DNA of 64,000 bases from Mycobacterium shimoidei (lineage in GTDB: Bacteria > Actinomycetota > Actinomycetes > Mycobacteriales > Mycobacteriaceae): positions 40,042 through 104,041 of the forward strand of contig LQPU01000049.1 in NCBI GenBank assembly GCA_002101905.1, written 5' to 3'. The notes under the pieces are model-generated. The model was given only the letters and a program-made list of their open reading frames with translations, was not told the origin of the DNA and did not search any database. The translations under genes were made by a program, and so were the position numbers. Below are positions 16,760-25,071 of the stretch, in pieces (the first letter of the stretch is position 1; every line of letters begins with the position of its first letter).

Positions 16760-16787
16760 GCCGCGCTGGTGTCAATCTCAGCGCGGC
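16760..16787. terminator. Bidirectional hairpin between lprC and the SixA-type gene
   Basis: GCCGCGCTG (16760-16768) and CAGCGCGGC (16779-16787) form a perfect 9-bp stem with a 10-nt loop, between two convergent genes and overlapping the end of the minus-strand one. There is no T-run, as is common for mycobacterial terminators. Confidence 0.5.
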
Positions 16788-17284
16788 ACGTGGAACCCGA
16801 CTAGCGCTGCGCCGCCCGGACTGAGGTCTGCCCACTGGCCGGCAAAACGCAACGCCGCGATGCCCGACGTCGGGAACTTCGCCGCGATCGCGTCGAGCGC
16901 AACGTGATCGGTGCCCTCGGCGCCGGCCAGGACGGCGGCCACCGCGGACATGGTGGGCTCGTGCCCGACGACGAGCAACGTTGTCACCTCGTCGGCGACA
17001 CCGTTGATCTCCTCGACCACCATTCCCGGTGTAGCTCCATAAAGCCGCTCGACGTAGCGCACCGGCGCCTCGACCCCGGTACGAAGCAAGGTTTGTCGCG
17101 CCCGCGTGGCGGTCGAGCACAGCACGGCATCGATGGTCGGCAGGCTCGCGCGCAGCCACTCGCCGGCCAGCCCCGCCTCTCGTTCGCCCCGCGGCGCCAG
17201 CGGCCGGTCGTGGTCGGCCACGCCGTCCGGATACGCAGATTTCGCATGCCGCAGCAGCACCAGCGTCCGGCGTGGCTCACTCAC
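16778..17284 (-). CDS. SixA-type histidine phosphatase (Rv1276c)
   Basis: 168-residue phosphohistidine phosphatase of the histidine phosphatase superfamily. The catalytic RHG-type motif reads LLRHAKSAYPDG (His nucleophile, Arg before it). Further residues are in STATRARQT and the second His in VVGHEPTMS. It resembles E. coli SixA, which dephosphorylates phosphohistidine proteins. The GTG start (VSEPRRTLVLLRHAK) agrees with Mtb. It is divergent from the SbcD-like gene by about 110 bp. Confidence 0.88.
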   Translation of the reverse strand: MSEPRRTLVLLRHAKSAYPDGVADHDRPLAPRGEREAGLAGEWLRASLPTIDAVLCSTATRARQTLLRTGVEAPVRYVERLYGATPGMVVEEINGVADEVTTLLVVGHEPTMSAVAAVLAGAEGTDHVALDAIAAKFPTSGIAALRFAGQWADLSPGGAALVGFHVPR

Positions 17285-17394
17285 CCGACCCACGGTAGGG
17301 CACGGGCATGCCGATCGAGGTCCCCGGACTTGTCGGGAGCCGGTCCTACACTCGCGGTGCCCGGCTAGGAGAAGGGCGAGAGAGGGGATGCGAC

Positions 17395-18564
17395 ATGCGG
17401 TTCGTGCACAGCGCAGACTGGCAGCTCGGCATGACGCGTCATTTCCTGGCCGGCGAAGCCCAGCCACGGTATTCGGCGGCCCGCCGCGACGCGGTGGCCG
17501 GGCTCGGGCAGCTGGCCGCCGAGGTCGGCGCCGAGTTCGTGGTGGTGGCCGGTGACGTCTTCGAGCACAACCAACTCGACCCGCAGGTGATCAGCCAGTC
17601 GCTGGAAGCCATGCGCGCCATCGGGATTCCCGTCTACCTGTTGCCGGGCAACCATGACCCGCTGGATGCCTCGTCGGTGTACACCAGCGCGCTGTTCAAA
17701 GCAGAATGCCCCGACAACGTGGTGGTGCTCGACCACGCCGGCATCCATCAGGTGCGGGCGGGCCTGCAGATCGTCGCGGCGCCCTGGCGGTCCAAATCGC
17801 CCGGCGTCGACCTGACCGCCGAGGTGCTCGCCGATCTGCCGGTCGACGGCGTCACCCGCATCCTGGTCGCGCACGGGGGCGTCGACGTGCTCGACCCCGA
17901 TCCCACCAACCCGGCGCTGATCCGGCTGGCCGCCCTGCAGGATGCCCTGTCCCGCGGCGCGATCCACTACGTCGCGTTGGGCGACAAGCATTCGGTCACC
18001 GAGGTCGGCGCCGGCGGGCGGGTCTGGTATTCCGGTTCACCGGAAGTCACCAATTTCGACGACGTCGAACCCCACCCCGGCCACGTGCTCGTCGTCGACG
18101 TCGACGAAACCGATCCGGCACGCCCCGTCACGGTGCAGGCCCGCCGGGTGGGCCGCTGGCGGTTCCTCACTCTGCACCACCAGCTCGACGACAACCGCGA
18201 CATCGCCGATTTGGACGTCAATCTCGATCAGATTCCCGACAAGGACCGAACGGTGGTGCGGCTGGCGCTGGTCGGTTCGCTGACGGTCACCGACCGCGCC
18301 GCACTGGACTCCTGCCTGGACAGGTACTCGCGGCTGTTCGCCTGGCTGGGCTGCTGGGATCGCCACACCGACCTGGCCGTCATCCCGGGCGACGGCGAAT
18401 TCGACGACCTGGGCATCGGCGGCTTCGCGGCGGCGGCCGTCGAGGAGTTGGTGGTGACGGCGCGCGCGGGCGACCCCGAGACTGCCGACGACGCCCAGGC
18501 GGCGTTGGCGCTGTTGCTGCGGCTCGCAGATCGAGGCGATCAAGGCGATCGAGGCGCGGCATGA
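17395..18564 (+). CDS. SbcD/Mre11-like metallophosphoesterase (Rv1277)
   Basis: 389-residue calcineurin-like phosphoesterase, expected to be the nuclease partner of the SbcC-like ATPase encoded next. Metal-site motifs are HSADWQLG, VVAGDVFEHN, LPGNHDP, LVAHGGVD and GDKHS. The first motif has Gln where SbcD/Mre11 has His (DxH); recalled Mtb Rv1277 shares this change. The ATG at 17395 is preferred over 17308 because GAGAGGGG lies just upstream, and TACACT at 17346 could be its -10. Overlaps the next gene by 4 nt (ATGA). Confidence 0.86.
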   Translation: MRFVHSADWQLGMTRHFLAGEAQPRYSAARRDAVAGLGQLAAEVGAEFVVVAGDVFEHNQLDPQVISQSLEAMRAIGIPVYLLPGNHDPLDASSVYTSALFKAECPDNVVVLDHAGIHQVRAGLQIVAAPWRSKSPGVDLTAEVLADLPVDGVTRILVAHGGVDVLDPDPTNPALIRLAALQDALSRGAIHYVALGDKHSVTEVGAGGRVWYSGSPEVTNFDDVEPHPGHVLVVDVDETDPARPVTVQARRVGRWRFLTLHHQLDDNRDIADLDVNLDQIPDKDRTVVRLALVGSLTVTDRAALDSCLDRYSRLFAWLGCWDRHTDLAVIPGDGEFDDLGIGGFAAAAVEELVVTARAGDPETADDAQAALALLLRLADRGDQGDRGAA

Positions 18565-21179
18565 AGCTGCATCGGCTGGTCCTGAGCAATTACCGCGGCA
18601 TCACCCATCGCGAGATCGACTTCCCCGACCAGGGAGTGGTGGTGGTATGCGGGGCCAACGAAATCGGCAAATCGTCGATGATCGAGGCGCTGGATCTACT
18701 GCTGGAATTCAAGGACCGCTCTGCGAAAAAGGAAGTCAAGCAGGTCAAGCCGACCAACTCCGACGTCGGCTCCGAGGTCACCGCGGAAATCAGCACTGGC
18801 CCATATCGATTCGTCTACCACAAACGCTTTCACAAGAAGTCCCAGACGCAACTGACAGTGTTAACGCCGCGGCGCGAACAGCTGACCGGCGATGAGGCGC
18901 ACGAACGGGTGCGCGCGATGCTGGCCGAGACGGTGGACACCGAGTTGTGGCACGCCCAACGGGTGCTGCAGGCGGCGTCGACGGCCGCGGTGGATCTGTC
19001 CGGCTGTGATGCGTTGTCACGCGCGCTCGACGTCGCCGCCGGAGACGCCGCCGCGCTGACAGGCAACGAGCCGTTGCTGGTTGAGCGCATCGACGCCGAA
19101 TACGCCCGCTACTTCACCCCGACCGGGCGCCCGACGGGGGAGTGGGCCGCCGTCACTGCGGCGCTGCATGATGCCGAAGCGGAGGTGGCGCGGTGCGCGG
19201 CCGCGGTCGCCGAGATCGACGAGCGTGTGCGTCGCCACGCCGCGTTGACTGCCGAACTCGCCGAGCTGTCGCACCAGCAAGAGGCGGCGCACAGCCGGCA
19301 TGCCGCCGCCCAAGCCGCCGCCGACAAAGTCGACGAGCTCACCGAACAACTGCGAGACGCACAGCTGATCGCCACCGCCGCGTCCGCGACCAGCACCACC
19401 TCGTCGACCGCGCACGCCGAACGGCTGCGGCTGCGGGACGAAATCGAGTCTCGCACAGCGACACTGGCCGCATTACAGGCCGAGGTCGACGAAATGGCAG
19501 CGGCAGAGTCCACCGCGCAAAAGGTCGTCGTGGCCGCCGAGCAAGCGGTCGAGCAAGCCGAACGGGTCGTGGCGGCCGCGCGGCAGCGGGCCGAGTCCGC
19601 TCGTCGCACGGTGGACGAGGTGTCCCGCCGCGAGGAGGCCGAGCGGCTGGCGGCCCGGCTGGCCAAGATCGACGCTACCCAAGCCGATCTCGAAAAGATC
19701 CGTGCCGAGCGCGCCGCGATCGCGTTGACCGACGACGGATTGCAGCGAATCGAGCAGGCCGCGGCCGCGCTTGACCGCGCCGAGGGGCAACTCGCATTGA
19801 TCTCCACGACAGTGGAATTCACCGCGGCCACCGACATCGAACTTGCCGTCGACGGGCAACCGGTATCACTGCCCGCCGGGCAGTGCTGGTCGATGACCGC
19901 CAGCGCCGCAACCGAAGTCACCGTTCCCGGCGTCGTCACGGCGCGGTTCAGCCCCGGCGTGAGTGCGGTCGAGGTACAGAGCAAATACGCGGCGGCGCAA
20001 GACGAACTCACCGCCGCACTGGCTGCCGGACAGGTGAGCGACGTGGCGGCGGCCCGCGAAACCGGCCGGCTGCGCCGCGACTTGCTGCAACAACAGGACC
20101 GGCTCACCGCAGTCCTGACCGGGTTGTGCGGCGACGACAAGATTGAGCAACTGCGCGCGCGGCTGGCTGAGCTGCGTGCCGATTCGTCGGCTCACACCGA
20201 CCCCGCCATCGACAGTGCCGCGGCCCGTGCCGAACTCGATGCGGCGGACGCGGCATATGCCCAGGCCGCGCGTGAGGTGGAGACCCACCGTAAGGTGGTG
20301 GCCGCGGCGATCGCCAAGCATTCCGAGATCGCCACGCAGACAACAGTGTTGCGTGACAAGCTCGCGACTCAACAGGCCGAGCTGGCCGCGGCCACCGATC
20401 GGCTGGTCCAGCAACGGGCTTCCGTCACCGACGATGACCTGGCAGTAGCCGCCGACGCCGATCGGCGTAAGGCGCAAACCGCCCAGCAGCGGGTCACCGA
20501 ATTGTCCGAACAGCTGGCCACTGCCGAGCCGGACGTGGTAGCCGCCGCGTTGGCGCAAGCCACCGAGGCAGTCGAGGCGTTACGGACCCGCCACGACGAG
20601 GCCGCGCAAGCCCTGCGCGAGATCACTGTTGAACTCGCTGTGTTCGGCACCGAAGGCCGTCAGGGCAAACTCGATGCCGCCGAAACCATATACGAGCACG
20701 CCCGAAGCGAGTACCACCGAGTCGGCCGGCGAGCCCGAGCTGTGCAGCTGTTGCGATCGGTGATGGCACGGCACCGCGACGCCACCCGGTTGCGCTACGT
20801 GGAGCCGTTCCGCGCCGAGCTGCACCGACTGGGCCGTCCGGTGTTCGGGCCCAGCTTCGAGGTCGACGTCGACACTGACTTGTGTATCCGCAGCCGCACC
20901 CTCGACGGCTGCACGGTGCCCTATGACTCGTTGTCCGGTGGCGCCAAGGAACAACTCGGCATCCTGGCGCGACTGGCCGGAGCGGCGCTGGTCGCCAAGG
21001 AGGACACCGTCCCGGTACTCATCGACGACGCGCTGGGCTTCACCGACCCCGAACGGTTGGCGCGGATGGCGCAAGTGTTCGACACGCTGGCCGCCAACGG
21101 CCAAGTCATCGTGTTGACGTGCATGCCGGCCCGATACGACGGAGTCAAAGGCGCCCACCGCATCGAGTTGAGCGCCTAG
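18561..21179 (+). CDS. SbcC/Rad50-like ATPase (Rv1278)
   Basis: 872-residue SMC-like ATPase. The N-terminal half of the ATP site has Walker A GANEIGKSS near residue 31. A long Ala/Glu/Arg-rich coiled coil follows, interrupted at about 405-480 by a beta-rich insert (TTVEFTAATDIELAVDGQPV onward). The C-terminal half has signature LSGGAKEQLG and Walker B VPVLIDDALGFTD. No clear zinc-hook CxxC is seen in the coil. Together with the upstream nuclease it should process DNA ends or hairpins, but the architecture differs from canonical SbcCD and its role in mycobacteria is not established. Translationally coupled to the upstream gene. Confidence 0.86.
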   Translation: MKLHRLVLSNYRGITHREIDFPDQGVVVVCGANEIGKSSMIEALDLLLEFKDRSAKKEVKQVKPTNSDVGSEVTAEISTGPYRFVYHKRFHKKSQTQLTVLTPRREQLTGDEAHERVRAMLAETVDTELWHAQRVLQAASTAAVDLSGCDALSRALDVAAGDAAALTGNEPLLVERIDAEYARYFTPTGRPTGEWAAVTAALHDAEAEVARCAAAVAEIDERVRRHAALTAELAELSHQQEAAHSRHAAAQAAADKVDELTEQLRDAQLIATAASATSTTSSTAHAERLRLRDEIESRTATLAALQAEVDEMAAAESTAQKVVVAAEQAVEQAERVVAAARQRAESARRTVDEVSRREEAERLAARLAKIDATQADLEKIRAERAAIALTDDGLQRIEQAAAALDRAEGQLALISTTVEFTAATDIELAVDGQPVSLPAGQCWSMTASAATEVTVPGVVTARFSPGVSAVEVQSKYAAAQDELTAALAAGQVSDVAAARETGRLRRDLLQQQDRLTAVLTGLCGDDKIEQLRARLAELRADSSAHTDPAIDSAAARAELDAADAAYAQAAREVETHRKVVAAAIAKHSEIATQTTVLRDKLATQQAELAAATDRLVQQRASVTDDDLAVAADADRRKAQTAQQRVTELSEQLATAEPDVVAAALAQATEAVEALRTRHDEAAQALREITVELAVFGTEGRQGKLDAAETIYEHARSEYHRVGRRARAVQLLRSVMARHRDATRLRYVEPFRAELHRLGRPVFGPSFEVDVDTDLCIRSRTLDGCTVPYDSLSGGAKEQLGILARLAGAALVAKEDTVPVLIDDALGFTDPERLARMAQVFDTLAANGQVIVLTCMPARYDGVKGAHRIELSA

Positions 21180-21190
21180 CGCTCGCCGCG

Positions 21191-21218
21191 TTGTCGGCCA
21201 GTGTGCGCCACTTACACT
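21191..21218 (+). promoter_or_regulatory. Promoter of the second Ddn-like gene, leaderless
   Basis: TTGTCG (21191-21196), 16-nt spacer, TACACT (21213-21218), then six bases to the ATG at 21225. Confidence 0.5.
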
Positions 21219-21224
21219 CGGGCA

Positions 21225-21683
21225 ATGTCGTCGCCCAAAAGGCCGCCCGTCCTTTTCTCGTTGCTGGCTCCGCGCCTGATGAAGTGGTATTCGAAGATCA
21301 ACGTCGCGATCTATCGAGCCACCGGTGGGCGCATCGGGGGCCGAGAGCTGGGCCTACCGGTGTGTTTGCTGACCACAACTGGCCGCAAGAGCGGGCTACC
21401 GCGGACGCGTGCACTGGTCTACCTGGCCGACGGTGACCGGGTGGTCCTGGTGGCCGCACAGGGCGGCCTGCCCACACAGCCGCAGTGGGTGCACAACCTC
21501 CTCGCCAACCCAGAAGTGCAGGTGCAGATCGGGTCGCAGATCCGCAGCATGCGCGCGCGAGTCGCCGACGACGCCGAACGGGCGCAACTGTGGCCGCGAC
21601 TGGTCGCGCTGAACCCGCGGTGGGCCAGATTCCAGTCATGGACCGACCGGGTGATTCCGGTTGTGGTCTGCGAGCCGGCTTAG
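21225..21683 (+). CDS. Deazaflavin (F420)-dependent nitroreductase-family protein, second copy
   Basis: 152-residue Ddn/DUF385 protein. Shared features with the copy at 4683-5129 are YRATGGRIGGRELG, LLTTTGRKSGLPRTRALVYL and WVHNLLANPEVQVQIG. The longer N-terminus (LFSLLAPRLMKWYSKIN) is amphipathic and may touch the membrane, as in Mtb Ddn. Start ATG at 21225 is supported by the -10 spacing and the weak conservation of anything further upstream. In Mtb the SbcC-like gene and the GMC gene are adjacent, so this gene is an addition at this site. Natural substrate unknown. Confidence 0.85.
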   Translation: MSSPKRPPVLFSLLAPRLMKWYSKINVAIYRATGGRIGGRELGLPVCLLTTTGRKSGLPRTRALVYLADGDRVVLVAAQGGLPTQPQWVHNLLANPEVQVQIGSQIRSMRARVADDAERAQLWPRLVALNPRWARFQSWTDRVIPVVVCEPA

Positions 21684-21753
21684 CGGGCAAATCATCGATT
21701 CAACGAGCATCGGCCGCCTCTGTTAATACACTCAGCCGCAGAGGCGGTGAGCC

Positions 21754-23343
21754 ATGGATCTGAACTGCGACTATGTGGTCGTTGGAACAGGGTCGGCGGG
21801 CGCTGTCATTGCAAATCGGCTCAGCGCCGACCCGGCCGTTTCGGTGGTCGCCCTGGAGGCCGGGCCGCCGAACACCAACAAATTCATTCGCATCCCGGCC
21901 GCGTTCTCCAAGCTCTTCCGCAGCGAGCTGGACTGGAATTACCTGACCGAACCGCAGAAGGAGCTGGGTGGCCGCGAGATCTATTGGCCGCGCGGCAAGG
22001 TCCTCGGCGGATCGTCGTCGATGAACGCGATGATGTGGGTCCGCGGGTTCGGCGCAGACTACGACCAGTGGGCCACCCACGCCGGCCCCGAATGGTCCTA
22101 CGCACAGGTAGTGAGCTACTTCCGCCGCATCGAGAACGCCACCGACGCGTGGCATTTCATCAGCGGCGACGACAGCGGTGTGACAGGTCCGATCAAGGTG
22201 TCACGGCAGCGCAGCCCCCGCAGCTTGACGACGGCCTGGCTGGCGACGGCGCGGGAGTGCGGATTTGCCGCCGGACGCCCCAATGCCCCTGAGCCGGAAG
22301 GCTTCTGCGAAACCGTCGTCACGCAGCACCGGGGTGCACGGTGGAGCACCGTCGATGCCTATCTCAAGCCCGCGATGCGGCGAAATAACCTGCGTGTGCT
22401 CACCGGGGCGACCGCCACCCGCGTCGTCATCGACGACAGCCGCGCGGTCGGCGTGGAATTCGACCAGGGCGGCCAGCGTCGCGTCGTCGAGGCGCGTCGG
22501 GAGGTGGTGCTGTGCGGTGGCGCGATCAACAGCCCCCAGCTGCTCATGCTCTCCGGTATCGGCGATGCCGACCACCTCGATGACCACGGCATCGATGCGG
22601 TGTACCACGCCCCCGAAGTGGGCCAGCATCTGCTCGACCACTTGGTCACCCCGCTGGGGTTCGACGTGCAGCAGGACAGTCTCTACACCGCCGAAAAACC
22701 GAAGCAGCTGATCGATTACCTGCTGCGGCGTCGCGGCATGCTGACCTCCAACGTCGGTGAGGCGTACGGGTTCGTTCGTAGCCGACCGGATGTGGAGCTG
22801 CCCGATTTGGAGCTGATCTTCGCTCCGGCACCATATTTCGACCAGGGCATCGGTGACCCGTATCCCGGCCATGCGGTCGTGTTCGGCCCGATCCTGTTGA
22901 CGCCGCGAAGTCGCGGGCAGATTTTGTTGCGTTCCGCCGACCCGTTTGACAAGCCGATAATCGACCCCCGCTATCTGTCGGACCCCGACGGCGCCGACCG
23001 CGCCGTGATGATGGCCGGTCTGCGGATGTGCGCCCGGATGGCCGAAACCGCGCCGCTGAACGGACTACTCGGTGCCATCGCGCGGCCCGTGGGCGCCACC
23101 AAACTCGACGATGCCACCCTCGAGGAGGCGCTGACCAGCTGCTCGCACACTCTCTATCACCCGGTGGGCACCTGTCGCATGGGCAGCGACGAAGCCAGCG
23201 TGGTGGATCCCGCGCTGCGGGTCCGCGGCGTCGAGGGGCTCAGGGTTGCCGATGCGTCGGTGATGCCCACCATCATCCGCGGGCACACCCACGCCCCTTC
23301 GGTGTTGATCGGCGAAAAAGCCGCCGACCTCATCTCCTCCTAA
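21754..23343 (+). CDS. GMC-family FAD oxidoreductase, choline dehydrogenase-like (Rv1279)
   Basis: 529-residue flavoprotein. The FAD dinucleotide fold is at the N-terminus (VVVGTGSAGAVIANRLS, VVALEAGP). GMC signatures follow: PRGKVLGGSSSMNAMMWVRG near 80-100 and INSPQLLMLSGIGD near 255-268. The active-site His is in HTLYHPVGTCRMG and the second catalytic position is in RGHTHAPS. Length matches recalled Mtb Rv1279. The AGAGGCGG ribosome site lies upstream of the ATG. It should oxidise an alcohol, but substrate specificity within this family cannot be read from sequence. Confidence 0.9.
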   Translation: MDLNCDYVVVGTGSAGAVIANRLSADPAVSVVALEAGPPNTNKFIRIPAAFSKLFRSELDWNYLTEPQKELGGREIYWPRGKVLGGSSSMNAMMWVRGFGADYDQWATHAGPEWSYAQVVSYFRRIENATDAWHFISGDDSGVTGPIKVSRQRSPRSLTTAWLATARECGFAAGRPNAPEPEGFCETVVTQHRGARWSTVDAYLKPAMRRNNLRVLTGATATRVVIDDSRAVGVEFDQGGQRRVVEARREVVLCGGAINSPQLLMLSGIGDADHLDDHGIDAVYHAPEVGQHLLDHLVTPLGFDVQQDSLYTAEKPKQLIDYLLRRRGMLTSNVGEAYGFVRSRPDVELPDLELIFAPAPYFDQGIGDPYPGHAVVFGPILLTPRSRGQILLRSADPFDKPIIDPRYLSDPDGADRAVMMAGLRMCARMAETAPLNGLLGAIARPVGATKLDDATLEEALTSCSHTLYHPVGTCRMGSDEASVVDPALRVRGVEGLRVADASVMPTIIRGHTHAPSVLIGEKAADLISS

Positions 23344-23406
23344 CCGCGAAAGTGCAACTACCGACGGTGTTACTCGTGAAATGCGTCGTGGAATGCACTT
23401 TCGCGG
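23344..23406. terminator. Long dyad between convergent GMC and oppA genes
   Basis: CCGCGAAAGTGCA (23344-23356) and its exact complement (23394-23406) enclose a 37-nt loop. It begins right after the GMC stop and ends just before the oppA stop, so it can terminate transcription from both sides. The perfect 13-bp arms and wide loop are also compatible with a mobile intergenic palindrome. Confidence 0.5.
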
Positions 23407-23415
23407 CGCAGAGGG

Positions 23416-25071
23416 TCAGCGAGTGAATCCGACGGCGGTGTAGACCACATCGGCGAGGCCAGGGGCGCCGAAGTTGGCGAGGGTACTGCGCACCGCGATG
23501 TCACCGGGTGACTGGAACAGCGGCAGGCTGAAACCTTCCTGCCAGATCATCGCGTCGACCTCATTAGCCAGCGCGCGCGCCTTGTTTTCGTCGAGCTCGG
23601 ACAGCGTTTCGTCGATCTTGGCATCAATTTCGGCGTTGCCGATCTTGCCGAAGTTGCTGTCGCCGTGCGAGGCGTAGATCTGAGGCAGCGCAGAGAGCGG
23701 GAAAGCGTTACCCACCCAACCGAATTGCACGATGTCGAAATCACCGGTGCTGACGTATTGGCTGAAGAACCCGGTACCCGGCTTGACGTCGAGCACCAGC
23801 TTGACACCGATTTGCGCCAGGTTCTGCTGCGCGACCAGGGCGATCTGGCGGGCGGTCGGCGAGTCGTAGAACACGTCTCGGATGACCAGTTGCTTACCGT
23901 CCTTCTCGCGCACTGCCCCGTTGAGCTTCCAGCCCAGTGCGTCCAAGTCTTTTCGGGCCTGCTCTGGATCGAAAGCCGCTGGGGAGCTGTTGTTTTGGTA
24001 GCCGACCTGGCCGACCACGAAGACATGGTTGTCCAGCGGCACCGGGTGTTCGGTGAGGCCATGCTGCACGACGTTGACGATGGCCTGCCGGTCGATGCCC
24101 CGGCAGATGGCCAGCCGCAACTTCTCGTCGGCCAGGATCGATCCCGGTGCGCCGTTGAAGGTGAAGTGGTACCAGGTGGGGGCCGGCGCTCGCCGGATCA
24201 CGATGCCCGGCGTGCGCTGGGCGGTGACCATATCGTCGAGCGTGCCCACACCGGCGGCGTCGATCGCATTGTTCTGCAGGGCCGGAATGACGGCGGAGGA
24301 GTCGAGCACCAGGAACGTGATGGAGTCCAGCCGCGGTTTGGCACCCCACCAGCGAGGATTACGGGTCAGCACGATGCGCTGCGCGGCCCGGTCGATCGTG
24401 GACACGATGAACGGGCCCGCCGACGGACCGGGGGCGTCGAGTTGGCCTTTGTTGAACACTTCCGGGTTCGACGTCATGCTGCGAGGCTGCATACCGCCGG
24501 CGAACATCCCGCGCCACTCCGAGTACGGCTGAGCGAACGTGACGACAGCCTGGCGATCATCGACACCCCTGGTCACCGACTTCACTCGCTCGAACCCGGC
24601 CCTGCTGGCGATCAGGTACCGCTCGTCGCGCCCGCTACACGCTTCGACTTCGGCTTTGAGGTCTTCCCAGGTGAGTGGAGTGCCGTCGCTCCATACGGCT
24701 TTCGGGTTGATCGTGTAGGTGACCACTTGCGGGTCAGTGCTGGTCAGTTCGACGCTGGTGAAGTAGTCGGTGTTGACTTTCAGCGACCCGTCGGCCTGGG
24801 TGATGAACGCCCCGGGCAGCGTGGGCGCGACAATCGAACCGACATCGGCGTTGTTGCCGTCGATGTGGAGCACGTTGAAGTTCTCTGGGAACGACGTCAG
24901 CGCCAGCCGCAGGTTGCCGCCGTTGCGCAAGGTCGCGGGATCGTGGGGATTGATGTCGCTGGTGGTGCCGACGCGTGCGGCGCTGGCCTGCGGAAGGTCC
25001 TGGTACCCGCTCGAGCAGCCGGTGACGACCGACAGCGCCGCCACCGCGAGTACCGCAAGCCGCCTAACCAT
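23416..25071 (-). CDS. oppA: Oligopeptide ABC transporter substrate-binding lipoprotein OppA
   Basis: 551-residue extracytoplasmic solute-binding protein, family 5. The signal peptide ends in the lipobox VVTGC. The fold is indicated by GGNLRLALTSFPENFN near the N-terminus, the AVWSDGTPLTWEDLKAEVEA signature and LADEKLRLAICRGIDRQAIV. It is the orthologue of Mtb Rv1280c, where OppA captures peptides such as glutathione for import by OppBCD. The start ATG lies within the last codons of oppD (8-nt overlap), so translation is coupled. Confidence 0.92.
   Translation of the reverse strand: MVRRLAVLAVAALSVVTGCSSGYQDLPQASAARVGTTSDINPHDPATLRNGGNLRLALTSFPENFNVLHIDGNNADVGSIVAPTLPGAFITQADGSLKVNTDYFTSVELTSTDPQVVTYTINPKAVWSDGTPLTWEDLKAEVEACSGRDERYLIASRAGFERVKSVTRGVDDRQAVVTFAQPYSEWRGMFAGGMQPRSMTSNPEVFNKGQLDAPGPSAGPFIVSTIDRAAQRIVLTRNPRWWGAKPRLDSITFLVLDSSAVIPALQNNAIDAAGVGTLDDMVTAQRTPGIVIRRAPAPTWYHFTFNGAPGSILADEKLRLAICRGIDRQAIVNVVQHGLTEHPVPLDNHVFVVGQVGYQNNSSPAAFDPEQARKDLDALGWKLNGAVREKDGKQLVIRDVFYDSPTARQIALVAQQNLAQIGVKLVLDVKPGTGFFSQYVSTGDFDIVQFGWVGNAFPLSALPQIYASHGDSNFGKIGNAEIDAKIDETLSELDENKARALANEVDAMIWQEGFSLPLFQSPGDIAVRSTLANFGAPGLADVVYTAVGFTR

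Noticed and set aside
17706..18560. N-terminal extension of the SbcC-like frame through the SbcD-like gene
   Set aside because: Arg-rich out-of-frame translation of the upstream gene; the real start is the ATG at 18561 overlapping its stop.
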